Shown: one piece after another, positions 1 to 7,373 of the stretch
Layout of the letters: each line of letters opens with the position of its first letter
Numbering within the stretch: the stretch's first letter is position 1
Source: Gammaproteobacteria bacterium
GTDB lineage: Bacteria > Pseudomonadota > Gammaproteobacteria > UBA5335 > SLRW01
Assembly: GCA_007134115.1 (NCBI GenBank)
Contig: SLLK01000001.1
Location: 1-10,255 of the forward strand
Direction: 5' to 3'
DNA length: 10,255 nt
Position numbers and translations under genes: made by a program
The notes under the pieces: generated by a model
Database searches by the model: none
The model's input: only the letters and a program-made list of their open reading frames with translations
Told to the model about the DNA's origin: nothing

Positions 1-2
1 CG

Positions 3-2225
3 GTGAGGTCCGCCTGGCGCACAGGCAACGCCCTGCTGCCCCCGCAATACGCGTTCGCCCTGGCGGCGCTGATTGCAGCGGGGGCAGTATGGCTTTGCCT
101 GATGGCCGTGCTCCAGTCCCCCTGGTTCGGCATCCAGCTTGACCGCGATCCCCAGCGGGTCGGCATCGTCCAGGCCGTTGACCAGACCGCGGCCGCCACC
201 GGCCTGGCCCCCGGTGACCGCGTTACAGCGTTCGCGGCGCCAGACGGCGAACCGGTCCCGCTGGAGCCGCTGAGCCTGGTCAGTGATCTGGACCATGCCG
301 GCGGCTTCACCGAACGCGCCGCTTTGCTGGCACACCTCGCCCGGCTCTATGAAGCCACCCGCCACAGTACGGCTCGCGTCACGCTGGATGACGGGCGTGA
401 ACTGACGCTGGAGCGCACCCGACGGGCCCTGACCGAACTGCCCGCGGGCGTGTGGGTGCTGGTCGCCGGCATCATTCCGTTTCTGGTCGGCGCCGGCGTG
501 TGGAGTTATCGCGACGGCCATGTCGCCACCCGGCTGCTGTTGCTGGCCGGCGCCAGCTTCATGCTGATTGCCCTGAGCAACCTGCTTTACGCCTATCGGC
601 AGCCCACCATTGACCCGCAGCTACTGCAATATGCGGTGCACGCCAACCGCCTGGGGACGTTCCTGTTCTTCTTTTCCTATGTGGCGCTGTTCTGGAGCTA
701 TCCGTTTCGCCTCGGCTCCATCTACGTGGTGCATGCATTGCTGGCCATCGCCGCGCTGCTGTTCGTCAATGAAATCACGCAGACAATTGAATGGCCCGGC
801 GATCCTTTTGCCTTCCCGGTGGTGATTTCGCTGCCCTTCTGCCTGGCGTTCATTGCCATGCAGTGGTGGCTGTCTCGGGAGCGCCCCGTGGAACGCGCCG
901 TTCTTCAGTGGTTCGCGCTGTCCATGATGGTCGGGATGATTCTGGTCACCGGACTCTACTTCCTGCCCGGCCTGCTCGGCGCCGAGCCCGTACTCGCCCT
1001 GGAGCTCGCCTTTGCCGTCGGCGTCATCAGTTATCTGGGATTGATGCTGGCGGTGGTGCGCTACCGATTGTTCCAGCTTGATCTGTGGTGGCTGTCGGCC
1101 TGGATGTGGTTGCTCGGCGGCAGCGCCATTGTCGCGCTCGATCTGCTCATCGCGCACCTGCTCAATATTGCCTCAACCTACGTCATCGTTGCCTCCATTT
1201 TTATTGTCGGCTGGCTGTATTTTCCGGTGCGCCAGTGGTTGTGGCGCCGTCTGTTCTGGCGCGGCCAGTCCCCGATGGAATGGGTGCCGGCTGAATTGTT
1301 TGAGGCCATCGTCGCCGCCCGCGATGCGGGCAGCTTGCGCGCTACCTGGGCCTCTTTGCTGCAGCGCATGTTTCACCCGTTGCAGCTCGCCTGGTCAGCC
1401 GACGGCATCGAATCGCCATATACCGGGGAGGAAGGACTCACGCTGCATGTCCCGGACCTGGTGGGCGACGGGACGATGAAACTCTCCTGCCGCAACGCCG
1501 GGCGGCGCTTGTTCAGCCCCGACGATGCCCGGCTGGTGGCCTCGTTACTGCAAATGATCCGGCCTGCCCTGCAGGGCCGCCAGTCACGCGAAGCTGCCCG
1601 CCGCATTGAGCGCGAGCGCATCATGCGTGATCTGCACGACGACGTCGCCGCGCGCCTGCTCACGCTGACCCGCCGGCTCACCAACCCGGCCGACGCCGCC
1701 AGCGTGCAGGCGGCGCTGGACGCCCTGCGCGAAACGATCTACCGGTTGCACCGGCCGGAGGGCAGCAACCTGAAAACCGCCCTCGCGGACTGGCGCTTTG
1801 AGTTCGCCGAACGTCTGGACAGCCACCACATCGAGTTTGCGTGGGACCTGCCCGATGAGCTCGGCGACATCAAGCTTGACGCCAACAGCCTCGCCAATCT
1901 GGGGCAGATCCTGCGTGAAGCAGTATCCAACGCGATTCGGCACGCCGCCCCCGGACAAGTCACCGTCACCGCGCGCCGTCGGCCCGAACGCCTGTGCCTT
2001 GCCGTGATCCATGACGGCGCCCGCACTCACCCCGACCACTGGCAGGCAGGCACTGGCATCGCCAATATCCGCTACCGTGTCCGGCAGTTGGGGGGCGAGG
2101 TCTGCTGGCGCATGCACGACGGGCAATGTGAGTGCCAGTGGTGGTTCCCGGTCGATACCGGCCACCCCGGCGGACAAACAGCGACAGGACATAGCAGCGA
2201 GGGGAGCACAACGCATGGCGACTGA
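3..2225 (+). CDS. Sensor histidine kinase, NarL/HPK7-like, multi-TM with PDZ-like segment
   Basis: Membrane-bound sensor kinase that should autophosphorylate on His and pass phosphate to the regulator encoded next to it. Residues ~17-40 form a first membrane span. Residues ~50-130 are an extracytoplasmic segment whose core (VGIVQAVDQTAAATGLAPGD) looks like a degenerate PDZ fold. From ~145 to ~415 there are about eight more hydrophobic spans. The cytoplasmic part has a weak GAF-like linker (~430-520), a HisKA_3 H-box (RIMRDLHDD, phospho-acceptor His545), and a HATPase with N-box REAVSNAIRHA (Asn643), a reduced D-box (HDG, Asp671) and G-box GTGIANIRYR (~683-692). The DLHDD H-box is typical of kinases paired with LuxR-type regulators. 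The frame is open from the window edge with a GTG at base 3, so the true start may lie upstream. The 3' end overlaps the regulator gene by 11 bp. The signal sensed is unknown. Confidence 0.92.
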   Translation: MRSAWRTGNALLPPQYAFALAALIAAGAVWLCLMAVLQSPWFGIQLDRDPQRVGIVQAVDQTAAATGLAPGDRVTAFAAPDGEPVPLEPLSLVSDLDHAGGFTERAALLAHLARLYEATRHSTARVTLDDGRELTLERTRRALTELPAGVWVLVAGIIPFLVGAGVWSYRDGHVATRLLLLAGASFMLIALSNLLYAYRQPTIDPQLLQYAVHANRLGTFLFFFSYVALFWSYPFRLGSIYVVHALLAIAALLFVNEITQTIEWPGDPFAFPVVISLPFCLAFIAMQWWLSRERPVERAVLQWFALSMMVGMILVTGLYFLPGLLGAEPVLALELAFAVGVISYLGLMLAVVRYRLFQLDLWWLSAWMWLLGGSAIVALDLLIAHLLNIASTYVIVASIFIVGWLYFPVRQWLWRRLFWRGQSPMEWVPAELFEAIVAARDAGSLRATWASLLQRMFHPLQLAWSADGIESPYTGEEGLTLHVPDLVGDGTMKLSCRNAGRRLFSPDDARLVASLLQMIRPALQGRQSREAARRIERERIMRDLHDDVAARLLTLTRRLTNPADAASVQAALDALRETIYRLHRPEGSNLKTALADWRFEFAERLDSHHIEFAWDLPDELGDIKLDANSLANLGQILREAVSNAIRHAAPGQVTVTARRRPERLCLAVIHDGARTHPDHWQAGTGIANIRYRVRQLGGEVCWRMHDGQCECQWWFPVDTGHPGGQTATGHSSEGSTTHGD

Positions 2226-2865
2226 GCCGGGCAGGATTCTGATGGTCGAGGACGTTGCCGATACCCGTCACTGGTTACGGGGCCTGCTGGCGTCGGTCTT
2301 CGGCCGCGCCGGGATCGACGAAGCCGGGACCCTGAAACAGGCGCGCCCCCTGCTGGCAGCGCATACTTATGATATGGCCCTGATCGACCTTGAGTTACCC
2401 GATGGTTCCGGCGTCGAACTGGTGCGCGATGTCAACCGCCGCTGGCCGCACACCTGGTGCGTGATTGCCACCACCTTCGACGACGACGCGCACCTGTTCG
2501 ATGCCTTGCGCGCGGGCGCCCGCGGTTACCTGCTCAAGGAGCAAAGCGACGCACAGATCGTCCGCCATCTGCGCGGCATCCTCGATGACCAGCCACCCCT
2601 GTCGCCACGCATTGCACGGCGCGTGCTGAGCTTCTTCGGCGCCGGCAACGAAGCCGCCGGGGCCAGCGTACTCACCGCGCGCGAACTGCAAGTACTGACA
2701 CTGATTGCCCGTGGCCTGTTACTCAAGGAAGTCGCCCATGAGCTGAACATCAGCGTCCACACGGCAGGCGATCATGTGAAAAGTGTGTACCGCAAACTGC
2801 GCGTGAATAATCGCGTCGAGGCCACCACCCGGGCGCTGCGGCTGGGTCTGGTGCCCCCGCCGTAG
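2215..2865 (+). CDS. LuxR/NarL-family response regulator (REC-HTH)
   Basis: DNA-binding response regulator of 216 aa, the expected partner of the upstream kinase. The receiver domain (~7-120) shows the acidic pair Glu12/Asp13, phospho-acceptor Asp58 in IDLELPDG, Thr86 and Lys108 in GYLLKE, so all residues needed for phosphorylation are present. The C-terminal LuxR/GerE helix-turn-helix covers ~153-205, starting LTARELQVL and with a VKSVYRKL recognition-helix region. The start at ATG 2215 is preferred over an upstream in-frame ATG at 2011 because the receiver fold begins right here (RILMVED) and a strong Shine-Dalgarno stretch (GAGGGGAG, 2199-2206) sits 8 nt before it. Overlap with the kinase implies translational coupling. 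The stop is 5 bp from the stop of the convergent hydrolase gene, with no terminator visible. Target genes cannot be deduced. Confidence 0.93.
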   Translation: MATEPGRILMVEDVADTRHWLRGLLASVFGRAGIDEAGTLKQARPLLAAHTYDMALIDLELPDGSGVELVRDVNRRWPHTWCVIATTFDDDAHLFDALRAGARGYLLKEQSDAQIVRHLRGILDDQPPLSPRIARRVLSFFGAGNEAAGASVLTARELQVLTLIARGLLLKEVAHELNISVHTAGDHVKSVYRKLRVNNRVEATTRALRLGLVPPP

Positions 2866-2870
2866 CCGAT

Positions 2871-3842
2871 TCAGGCAAAGGGCCCCGGCACTGCCTCGGG
2901 CTTGTCCTGGATAACAAAGTGCGTGGTCCCGGCAGGCTCGAGCACCTTGAAGCGCTTGCCGGCCTGACGCGCGCTGGCCAGCATCGCCTCCCGATCCAGA
3001 ATGCGCTCATCCTCGCCCACCACAATCACGCCGGATGCGCACACCTTGAAACTGTGATGATCATGCGCCGCCATCCACTCGCTGATGGAAATGGCATTGA
3101 CCACAATGGTTGCGTAGCGACGCGGGTTGAAATAGATCTGGCTGAGCAACTCACGCTTGCGCCCGCTGACCTCGCCATACAGTCGCTTCGCGTACAGATC
3201 GAAGGGCAAGCGCTTGTACAGTGGCATCACGAACGGCAACAGCCAACGCCCCACCGGATTGAGCGTCGCCGCCAGATAGGGATGCGGTTCACCTTGCGGC
3301 AACACCGGCGCCTCCAGCACCACCTCCACCTGTCGCCCGCTGCCATCATGCAGCTCGGGGCGCTGGTTGGCCGCCTCGATGACCACCGCACCGCCGCGTG
3401 AGTGTCCGTGCAGACGCACACGATCCGTGCGCGGCAGGTTCTCAAGCACCTGATTAAGCACATGCGCATCGTACTCAATGGTTCCCGGCCGCCAGGGCGG
3501 CTCCACGCCCCAGGTCGCATTGGCGGCCTTGAGCCCGGCCACCGGCGGATGATAGTCGGCGCTGGTCATCAGGATCAGATCGATGTCCGGATCGCGGTAG
3601 AAATCCGTGAAATAGCGATGGTCCTCCATGAAGCCGTGCATGCAGATCACCGAGCAATGCGGCGCGTCCGCGCTGGCGCGCACCGAGACATGGGCGCTGC
3701 CCACCCGATACACCGGCCCGTCAAATTCTTCCATGTTGCGCTGCGGCTGCAGGCGATACAGCTGAAAGCGGCGCAGCCCCTCGATCAACACCGCCACCGC
3801 AACCAGAACAAGGACCGTCATCACCCACGGATTGGCTGACAT
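2871..3842 (-). CDS. Membrane-anchored alpha/beta hydrolase
   Basis: Alpha/beta-hydrolase fold protein of 323 aa with an N-terminal hydrophobic anchor (~7-20). The fold is shown by an HG oxyanion-type motif (ICMHGF, His69-Gly70) and the nucleophile elbow GHSRGG with Ser148. The likely acid is Asp278 in VVGEDER (Asp283 is the alternative), and His308 in TTHFV completes the triad. The insertion between nucleophile and acid (~180-260) is long and could form a lid. Substrate is unknown; lipase, esterase or thioesterase activity is possible. The start at ATG 3842 is chosen because GGGAGG lies 8 nt upstream on the minus strand (3851-3856). A TTG at 3866 in the same frame would place that ribosome site inside the gene. 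It is transcribed away from the heptamer-repeat region and converges on the response regulator. Confidence 0.85.
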   Translation of the reverse strand: MSANPWVMTVLVLVAVAVLIEGLRRFQLYRLQPQRNMEEFDGPVYRVGSAHVSVRASADAPHCSVICMHGFMEDHRYFTDFYRDPDIDLILMTSADYHPPVAGLKAANATWGVEPPWRPGTIEYDAHVLNQVLENLPRTDRVRLHGHSRGGAVVIEAANQRPELHDGSGRQVEVVLEAPVLPQGEPHPYLAATLNPVGRWLLPFVMPLYKRLPFDLYAKRLYGEVSGRKRELLSQIYFNPRRYATIVVNAISISEWMAAHDHHSFKVCASGVIVVGEDERILDREAMLASARQAGKRFKVLEPAGTTHFVIQDKPEAVPGPFA

Positions 3843-3850
3843 ATTCGTTT

Positions 3851-3856
3851 CCTCCC
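3851..3856 (-). promoter_or_regulatory. Ribosome binding site of the hydrolase gene
   Basis: On the minus strand GGGAGG stands 8 nt before the ATG at 3842. It decides the start in favour of 3842 over the in-frame TTG at 3866. No convincing -35/-10 pair was found upstream of it. A 5-bp dyad (ACCTG, CTA, CAGGT at 3893-3905) is the only nearby symmetry, and it is too short to call an operator. Confidence 0.6.
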
Positions 3857-3922
3857 GTTCGCACAAAGCATTGTTGTTATGCTCGGCAACATACCTGCTA
3901 CAGGTCGCAGGGGAAAGGAGTT

Positions 3923-3999
3923 GTTAGCTGGCAGCTATTAGCTATTAGCTATTAGCTATTAGCTGTTAGCTGTTAGCTGTTAGCTATTAGCTGGCAGCC
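3923..3999. repeat. Heptamer tandem array 1, consensus RTTAGCT, 11 units
   Basis: Eleven consecutive 7-bp units with no gaps. Nine match RTTAGCT exactly (five with A first, four with G first). The second unit (3930) is GGCAGCT and the last (3993) is GGCAGCC, so the array is nearly bracketed by the same variant. It lies in the divergent intergenic region between the hydrolase and the enoyl-CoA isomerase-like gene. The next array begins at 4000 exactly in phase. Function is unknown. It resembles short tandemly repeated sequences (STRR) of heptamer type known from other bacteria. Copy number is probably unstable through slippage (inference). Confidence 0.95.
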
Positions 4000-4097
4000 A
4001 TTCCCTTTTCACTCTTCACTTTTCACTTTTCACTCTTCACTGTTCACTCTTCACTGTTCACTGTTCACTGTTCACTGTTCACCATTTACTATCCACC
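4000..4097. repeat. Heptamer tandem array 2, consensus NTTCACT, 14 units
   Basis: Fourteen 7-bp units in the same phase as array 1. Ten consecutive units at 4007-4076 match NTTCACT perfectly, with the first base varying (T, C or G) while the other six are fixed. The first unit (4000) and the last three (4077, 4084, 4091) are degenerate. The array ends 19 bp before the Shine-Dalgarno of the next gene, so it probably lies in that gene's promoter or leader. A change in unit number would move the promoter relative to the ribosome site (inference). Confidence 0.95.
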
Positions 4098-4128
4098 GAC
4101 CCTGCAACCAAATCCCGGAGCCCCATCC

Positions 4129-4815
4129 ATGCCCGCCATGACCCTCGAAAAACGAGACGCCATCTTCGTGCTCAGCCTGCACGACGCAGCCACCGGCAAC
4201 AGCCTCGACACCGAAGTGCTGGCGCAGTACGAAAACGCGCTGAGTGAAGTGGAGGCCAGCGAGGGCAACACCGCCCTGGTGCTGCGCAGCGACGACCCGA
4301 AGAACTTCTCACAGGGCATCAACCTGGAATGGATGCGCGGGCTGACCGAAGACGCCATCGCCGATTTTGTGCACCGCCTGGATCGGCTGCTGGTGCGGCT
4401 GGCCCGTCTCAACGCGCCCACGGTGGCGGCGATCAACGGGCACGCCTTTGCCGGCGGCGCGCTGATTGCCACCTGTTGCGATTTCCGCCTGATGCGGCGT
4501 GACCGCGGCTGGTTCTGTTACCCGGAGGTGGACCTGGGCCTGCCCTTCACCACCGCCATGCAGGCAGTCACCCGTCTGTTACCGGAGCGCCAGGCGCTGC
4601 GCGATCTGATCCTGCTGGGCAAACGCGTAGGCGGCGAAGAGGCGCTGGCGCTGAAGATCGTGGATCAGGTATGCAGCGCCGATGAACTCGACGCACGGGC
4701 GCTGGACATGGCAAAGCTGCTCGCCGAAAAAGACCGCGCCACCTACACCCGCCTCAAGCGCGACATGCACCCCGAACTCACCGCGCTGGCCGACAACCCG
4801 CGCCGCGAGGCTTGA
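4129..4815 (+). CDS. Enoyl-CoA hydratase/isomerase family protein, delta3-delta2-enoyl-CoA isomerase-like
   Basis: Crotonase-fold protein of 228 aa, shorter than the usual ~260 aa hydratases and in the range of monofunctional enoyl-CoA isomerases. The two backbone-NH oxyanion-hole segments are visible: FSQGINLEW (around Gly63-Ile64) and INGHAFAGGAL (around Gly109-Gly110). Glu133 in CYPEVDLGLPF stands where isomerases keep the single catalytic acid. The first hydratase-type Glu, expected near residues 112-116, is absent (the local sequence is LIATC), which favours double-bond isomerisation in unsaturated fatty-acid oxidation over hydration. ATG 4129 is preferred because GGAG (4117-4120) lies 8 nt upstream; ATG 4138 is the alternative. 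The gene stands alone between heptamer arrays. CoA-linked function is well supported; the exact substrate is not. Confidence 0.85.
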   Translation: MPAMTLEKRDAIFVLSLHDAATGNSLDTEVLAQYENALSEVEASEGNTALVLRSDDPKNFSQGINLEWMRGLTEDAIADFVHRLDRLLVRLARLNAPTVAAINGHAFAGGALIATCCDFRLMRRDRGWFCYPEVDLGLPFTTAMQAVTRLLPERQALRDLILLGKRVGGEEALALKIVDQVCSADELDARALDMAKLLAEKDRATYTRLKRDMHPELTALADNPRREA

Positions 4816-4853
4816 CGCCGCCCGCCACGCACCCGATGCTAGACCCGGAAAGC

Positions 4854-4909
4854 GCACCGAGCACCGCGCACTGAAAACTGAAAACTGAAAACTGAAAACT
4901 GAACACCCA
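4854..4909. repeat. Heptamer tandem array 3, AAACTGA core, about 8 units
   Basis: On a 7-bp lattice starting at 4854 there are two GCACCGN units, one GCACTGA transition unit, four perfect AAACTGA units (4875-4902) and a degenerate ACACCCA. Two further loose ACCCAAC-like units follow but lose strict phase. Read on the minus strand the core is a rotation of TTTCAGT, one base from the TTTCACT units of array 2, so the isomerase-like gene is flanked by near-inverted heptamer arrays. The array sits in the 129-bp gap before mlaF, whose own ribosome site is weak. Confidence 0.9.
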
Positions 4910-4944
4910 ACCACCCAACAGCCCGGAAAACAAAAAAGCAAACC

Positions 4945-5781
4945 ATGCCTCCCGAAGCCGCCAAAGACCAACCTGCCGTGCGTGTGCGCGGGGTGCATTT
5001 CGACCGCGGTGGCCGCGTCATCTTTGACGGCGTGGACCTGGACATCCCCGCCGGCCGCATCACGGCGATCATGGGCCCCAGCGGCTGCGGCAAGACGACC
5101 ATGCTCAAGCTCATCAGCGGCCAGTTGCAGCCCGCCGCCGGCAGCGTGGAAGTCTTCGGTGAACAGGTGCCGACGCTGTCACGCGGCGGGCTCTACCAGT
5201 TGCGCAAGCGCATGGGTATGCTTTTCCAGAGCGGCGCCCTGCTCACCGACCTCAACGTCTTCGAGAACATTGCCTTTCCGCTGCGCGAACACACCCGGCT
5301 GGACGAGGCGCTGATCCGTCACATGGTGTTGATGAAGCTGGAGCTGGTCGGCCTGCGCGGCGCGCGTGCGCTGATGCCCGAGGAACTCTCCGGCGGGATG
5401 GCCCGCCGTGTCGCACTGGCCCGCGCGCTGGCGCTGGATCCCGACATGATCATGTACGACGAGCCCTTCGTCGGCCTGGACCCCATCTCCATGGGCGTCA
5501 TCGTGCGCCTGATCCGCATGATGAACCAGACCCTGGGCCTGACCTCGGTGGTGGTCAGTCATGATGTGCCCGAAGTCACTTCCATCGCCGACTACTGCTA
5601 TATCGTCGCCGACGGCCGGGTGCTCGGCCAGGGCACACCGCGCGAACTGGAAGCGTCCGACTCGGCCTGGGTGCGCCAGTTCATGGGCGGGCTGCCCGAC
5701 GGGCCGGTGCCGTTTCATTACCCGGCGCGCGCCCTGGGCGAAGATATTCTCGACGACCCCGGCCGGGGGCCCGAAGCATGA
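4945..5781 (+). CDS. mlaF: MlaF, ATPase of the Mla phospholipid ABC transporter
   Basis: Cytoplasmic ATP-binding subunit (278 aa) of the MlaFEDB complex, which drives phospholipid movement between inner and outer membranes to keep outer-membrane lipid asymmetry. Seen in order: Walker A GPSGCGKTT (Gly44-Thr52), Q-loop LFQSGALLTDLNVFENIAFP, ABC signature LSGGM (148-152) with the MARR continuation usual in MlaF/Ttg2A, Walker B IMYDEPFVGLD (Asp172, catalytic Glu173) and switch His206 in SHD. The length fits the family. The ribosome site is poor: GGAAAA about 14 nt before ATG 4945, followed by an A-rich stretch. The 3' end overlaps mlaE by ATGA, so the two are translationally coupled. A promoter may lie in 4816-4944, or transcription may run on from the isomerase-like gene. 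Confidence 0.96.
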   Translation: MPPEAAKDQPAVRVRGVHFDRGGRVIFDGVDLDIPAGRITAIMGPSGCGKTTMLKLISGQLQPAAGSVEVFGEQVPTLSRGGLYQLRKRMGMLFQSGALLTDLNVFENIAFPLREHTRLDEALIRHMVLMKLELVGLRGARALMPEELSGGMARRVALARALALDPDMIMYDEPFVGLDPISMGVIVRLIRMMNQTLGLTSVVVSHDVPEVTSIADYCYIVADGRVLGQGTPRELEASDSAWVRQFMGGLPDGPVPFHYPARALGEDILDDPGRGPEA

Positions 5782-6542
5782 ACGGCCTGCTCGACAAGAT
5801 ACTCGGCTCGCTGGGCCGCAGCACCCTGTTTCTGGGCCAGATCGTGGCCGGGCTGCCGGCGCTGCTGCCGCGGCCGCGACTGGTCATCCAGCAGGTCTAC
5901 GCCATGGGCATGCTCTCGCTGGTCATCATCCTCGTCTCCGGTCTGTTCGTGGGTATGGTGCTGGGACTGCAGGGCTACAACACCCTGGCGCGCTTTGGCG
6001 CCGCCGAGTCACTGGGGGTGATTGTGGCGCTGTCGCTGATCCGCGAACTCGGCCCGGTACTGACCGCCCTGTTGTTCGCCGGTCGCGCCGGCTCCTCGGT
6101 GGCCGCCGAGATCGGCCTGATGAAAACCACCGAGCAGCTCTCGGCCATGGAGATGATGGCCGTGGATCCGGTCAAGCGCGTCGTCGCCCCCCGCTTTGTC
6201 GCCGCCGTCATCTCGGTGCCGCTGCTCACCTTCATTTTTACCGCGGTCGGTATTCTCGGCGGCCATTTCATTGGCGTTGACCTGCTCGGCGTCGATGCCG
6301 GCGCCTATTGGGCACAGATTCAGAACACGGTGGCATTCCGCGAGGATGTCTTCCAGGGGCTGGTCATCAAAAGCCTGGTGTTTGGTGTCGTGGTCGGCTG
6401 GATTGCCGTCTACCAGGGCTACACCGCAGTGCCCACCTCGGAAGGCGTCAGTCGCGCCACAACCCACACAGTGGTGGTATCCTCACTGGCAATCCTCGGT
6501 CTGGATTTTATCCTGACCGGGCTGCTTTTCTCGGGAGTCTGA
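5778..6542 (+). CDS. mlaE: MlaE, permease of the Mla phospholipid ABC transporter
   Basis: Integral inner-membrane permease (254 aa, family length ~260). It forms the dimeric core on which the MlaD ring and MlaF sit. Seen: an amphipathic N-terminal stretch, then about five hydrophobic spans (~38-65, ~75-105, ~145-175, ~195-220, ~232-252). The family signature segment RELGPVLTALLFAGRAGSSV, followed by AAEIGLMKTTEQLSAM, is intact, and this cytoplasmic region contacts the ATPase. The start ATG overlaps the mlaF stop by 4 bp (ATGA). mlaD follows after 3 bp. Confidence 0.96.
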   Translation: MNGLLDKILGSLGRSTLFLGQIVAGLPALLPRPRLVIQQVYAMGMLSLVIILVSGLFVGMVLGLQGYNTLARFGAAESLGVIVALSLIRELGPVLTALLFAGRAGSSVAAEIGLMKTTEQLSAMEMMAVDPVKRVVAPRFVAAVISVPLLTFIFTAVGILGGHFIGVDLLGVDAGAYWAQIQNTVAFREDVFQGLVIKSLVFGVVVGWIAVYQGYTAVPTSEGVSRATTHTVVVSSLAILGLDFILTGLLFSGV

Positions 6543-6545
6543 CGC

Positions 6546-7007
6546 ATGACCCAGACACGCATGATGGAACTGGTCACCGGGCTGTTCGTCTGCCTCGGGC
6601 TGGCCGCACTGCTGGTACTCGCCCTGCAGGTGAGCACCGGCAACGGTTATCGCAGCGGCGACACTTACTCGGTCACCGCCCGTTTCGAAAACATCGGCAG
6701 CCTGCGCAGCCGATCGCCGGTCACACTGGGCGGCGTGCGCATCGGGCGCGTGGGCGATATCCGCATCAACCCCGAAACCTTCGACGCCGAAGTCGAACTG
6801 CGCATCGATACCCGCTTTGACATGCTGCCCGAGGACACCGGCGCCAGCATTTTCACCGCCGGCCTGCTCGGCGAGCAGTACATTGCCCTGGAACCCGGCG
6901 GCTCGCCCGAAGTGCTCGCCGACGGCGACCGCTTGCGTTTCACCCAGTCCGCGCTGGTCCTCGAACGCCTGATTGGCCAGTTCGTGGCCAACATGGGGCA
7001 GGACTAG
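6546..7007 (+). CDS. mlaD: MlaD, MCE-domain lipid-binding subunit
   Basis: Single-span inner-membrane protein whose periplasmic MCE domain hexamerises into a ring that binds phospholipid. Residues ~8-27 are the membrane anchor (LVTGLFVCLGLAALLVLALQ). The MCE domain (~38-116) shows the expected VTARFENIGSLRSRSPVTLG opening, then GVRIGRVGDI, and the hydrophobic-loop region TAGLLGEQYIALEPGG. At 153 aa it is shorter than the ~180 aa of the E. coli protein, mainly because the C-terminal tail past the MCE domain is short. GGGAG (6533-6537) stands 8 nt before ATG 6546. The gene immediately downstream is mlaB, where mlaC would be expected. Confidence 0.95.
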   Translation: MTQTRMMELVTGLFVCLGLAALLVLALQVSTGNGYRSGDTYSVTARFENIGSLRSRSPVTLGGVRIGRVGDIRINPETFDAEVELRIDTRFDMLPEDTGASIFTAGLLGEQYIALEPGGSPEVLADGDRLRFTQSALVLERLIGQFVANMGQD

Positions 7008-7010
7008 GCC

Positions 7011-7340
7011 GTGAGCGGGGCGCCTCACACCATGGCCAGCGAGGCCAGCCTGTTCGTGCGCAATGACGCCGACTGGCGCCTCAACGGCGCGCTGACCTTC
7101 GCCTCGGTCCCCGCTTTGATGGACGATGCCGGGCCGCGCTGGCGCACCACGCCGCGCGAGCTGCGCATTGATCTGGGCAGCGTCACGCGCAGCGACAGTG
7201 CCGGGCTGGCGCTGCTGGTGGAGTGGGTACGCCTGGCGGCGCTGCATGACACCCGTATCGAATTCACCGGCATGCCGCAGCAATTGCAAACACTGGCCGA
7301 CGTCACCGGCCTGGCCAACGTGCTCGGCACCGGTGCCTGA
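7011..7340 (+). CDS. mlaB: MlaB, STAS-domain subunit of the Mla transporter
   Basis: Small cytoplasmic STAS-domain protein (109 aa) that binds MlaF and is required for assembly and activity of the transporter. The core motif IDLGSVTRSDSAGLALL (53-69) matches the MlaB pattern. Ser63 is in the position of the conserved Thr of the E. coli DTAGLALL motif, which matters for function there. The start is GTG 7011 with AGGA (7000-7003) 7 nt upstream, overlapping the end of mlaD. ATG 7032 (residue 8) is a possible alternative with no clear ribosome site. It lies 3 bp after mlaD and 33 bp before the cyclase gene. Confidence 0.9.
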   Translation: MSGAPHTMASEASLFVRNDADWRLNGALTFASVPALMDDAGPRWRTTPRELRIDLGSVTRSDSAGLALLVEWVRLAALHDTRIEFTGMPQQLQTLADVTGLANVLGTGA

Positions 7341-7373
7341 AACGGCCACGCACCGCCACCGGGGAACGCGCAG

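Noticed and set aside
3893..3905. Dyad ACCTG-CTA-CAGGT as a possible operator of the divergent promoters
   Set aside because: Only 5-bp arms and no second copy nearby; too weak to support a binding site.
3923..4097. Heptamer arrays as a CRISPR array
   Set aside because: Units are contiguous 7-mers without spacers and no cas genes are present.
4579..5114. Minus-strand frames containing a repeated Phe-Ser-Val-Phe-Ser-type peptide
   Set aside because: The peptide is just the translation of heptamer array 3. The rest is antisense to the isomerase-like gene and mlaF.
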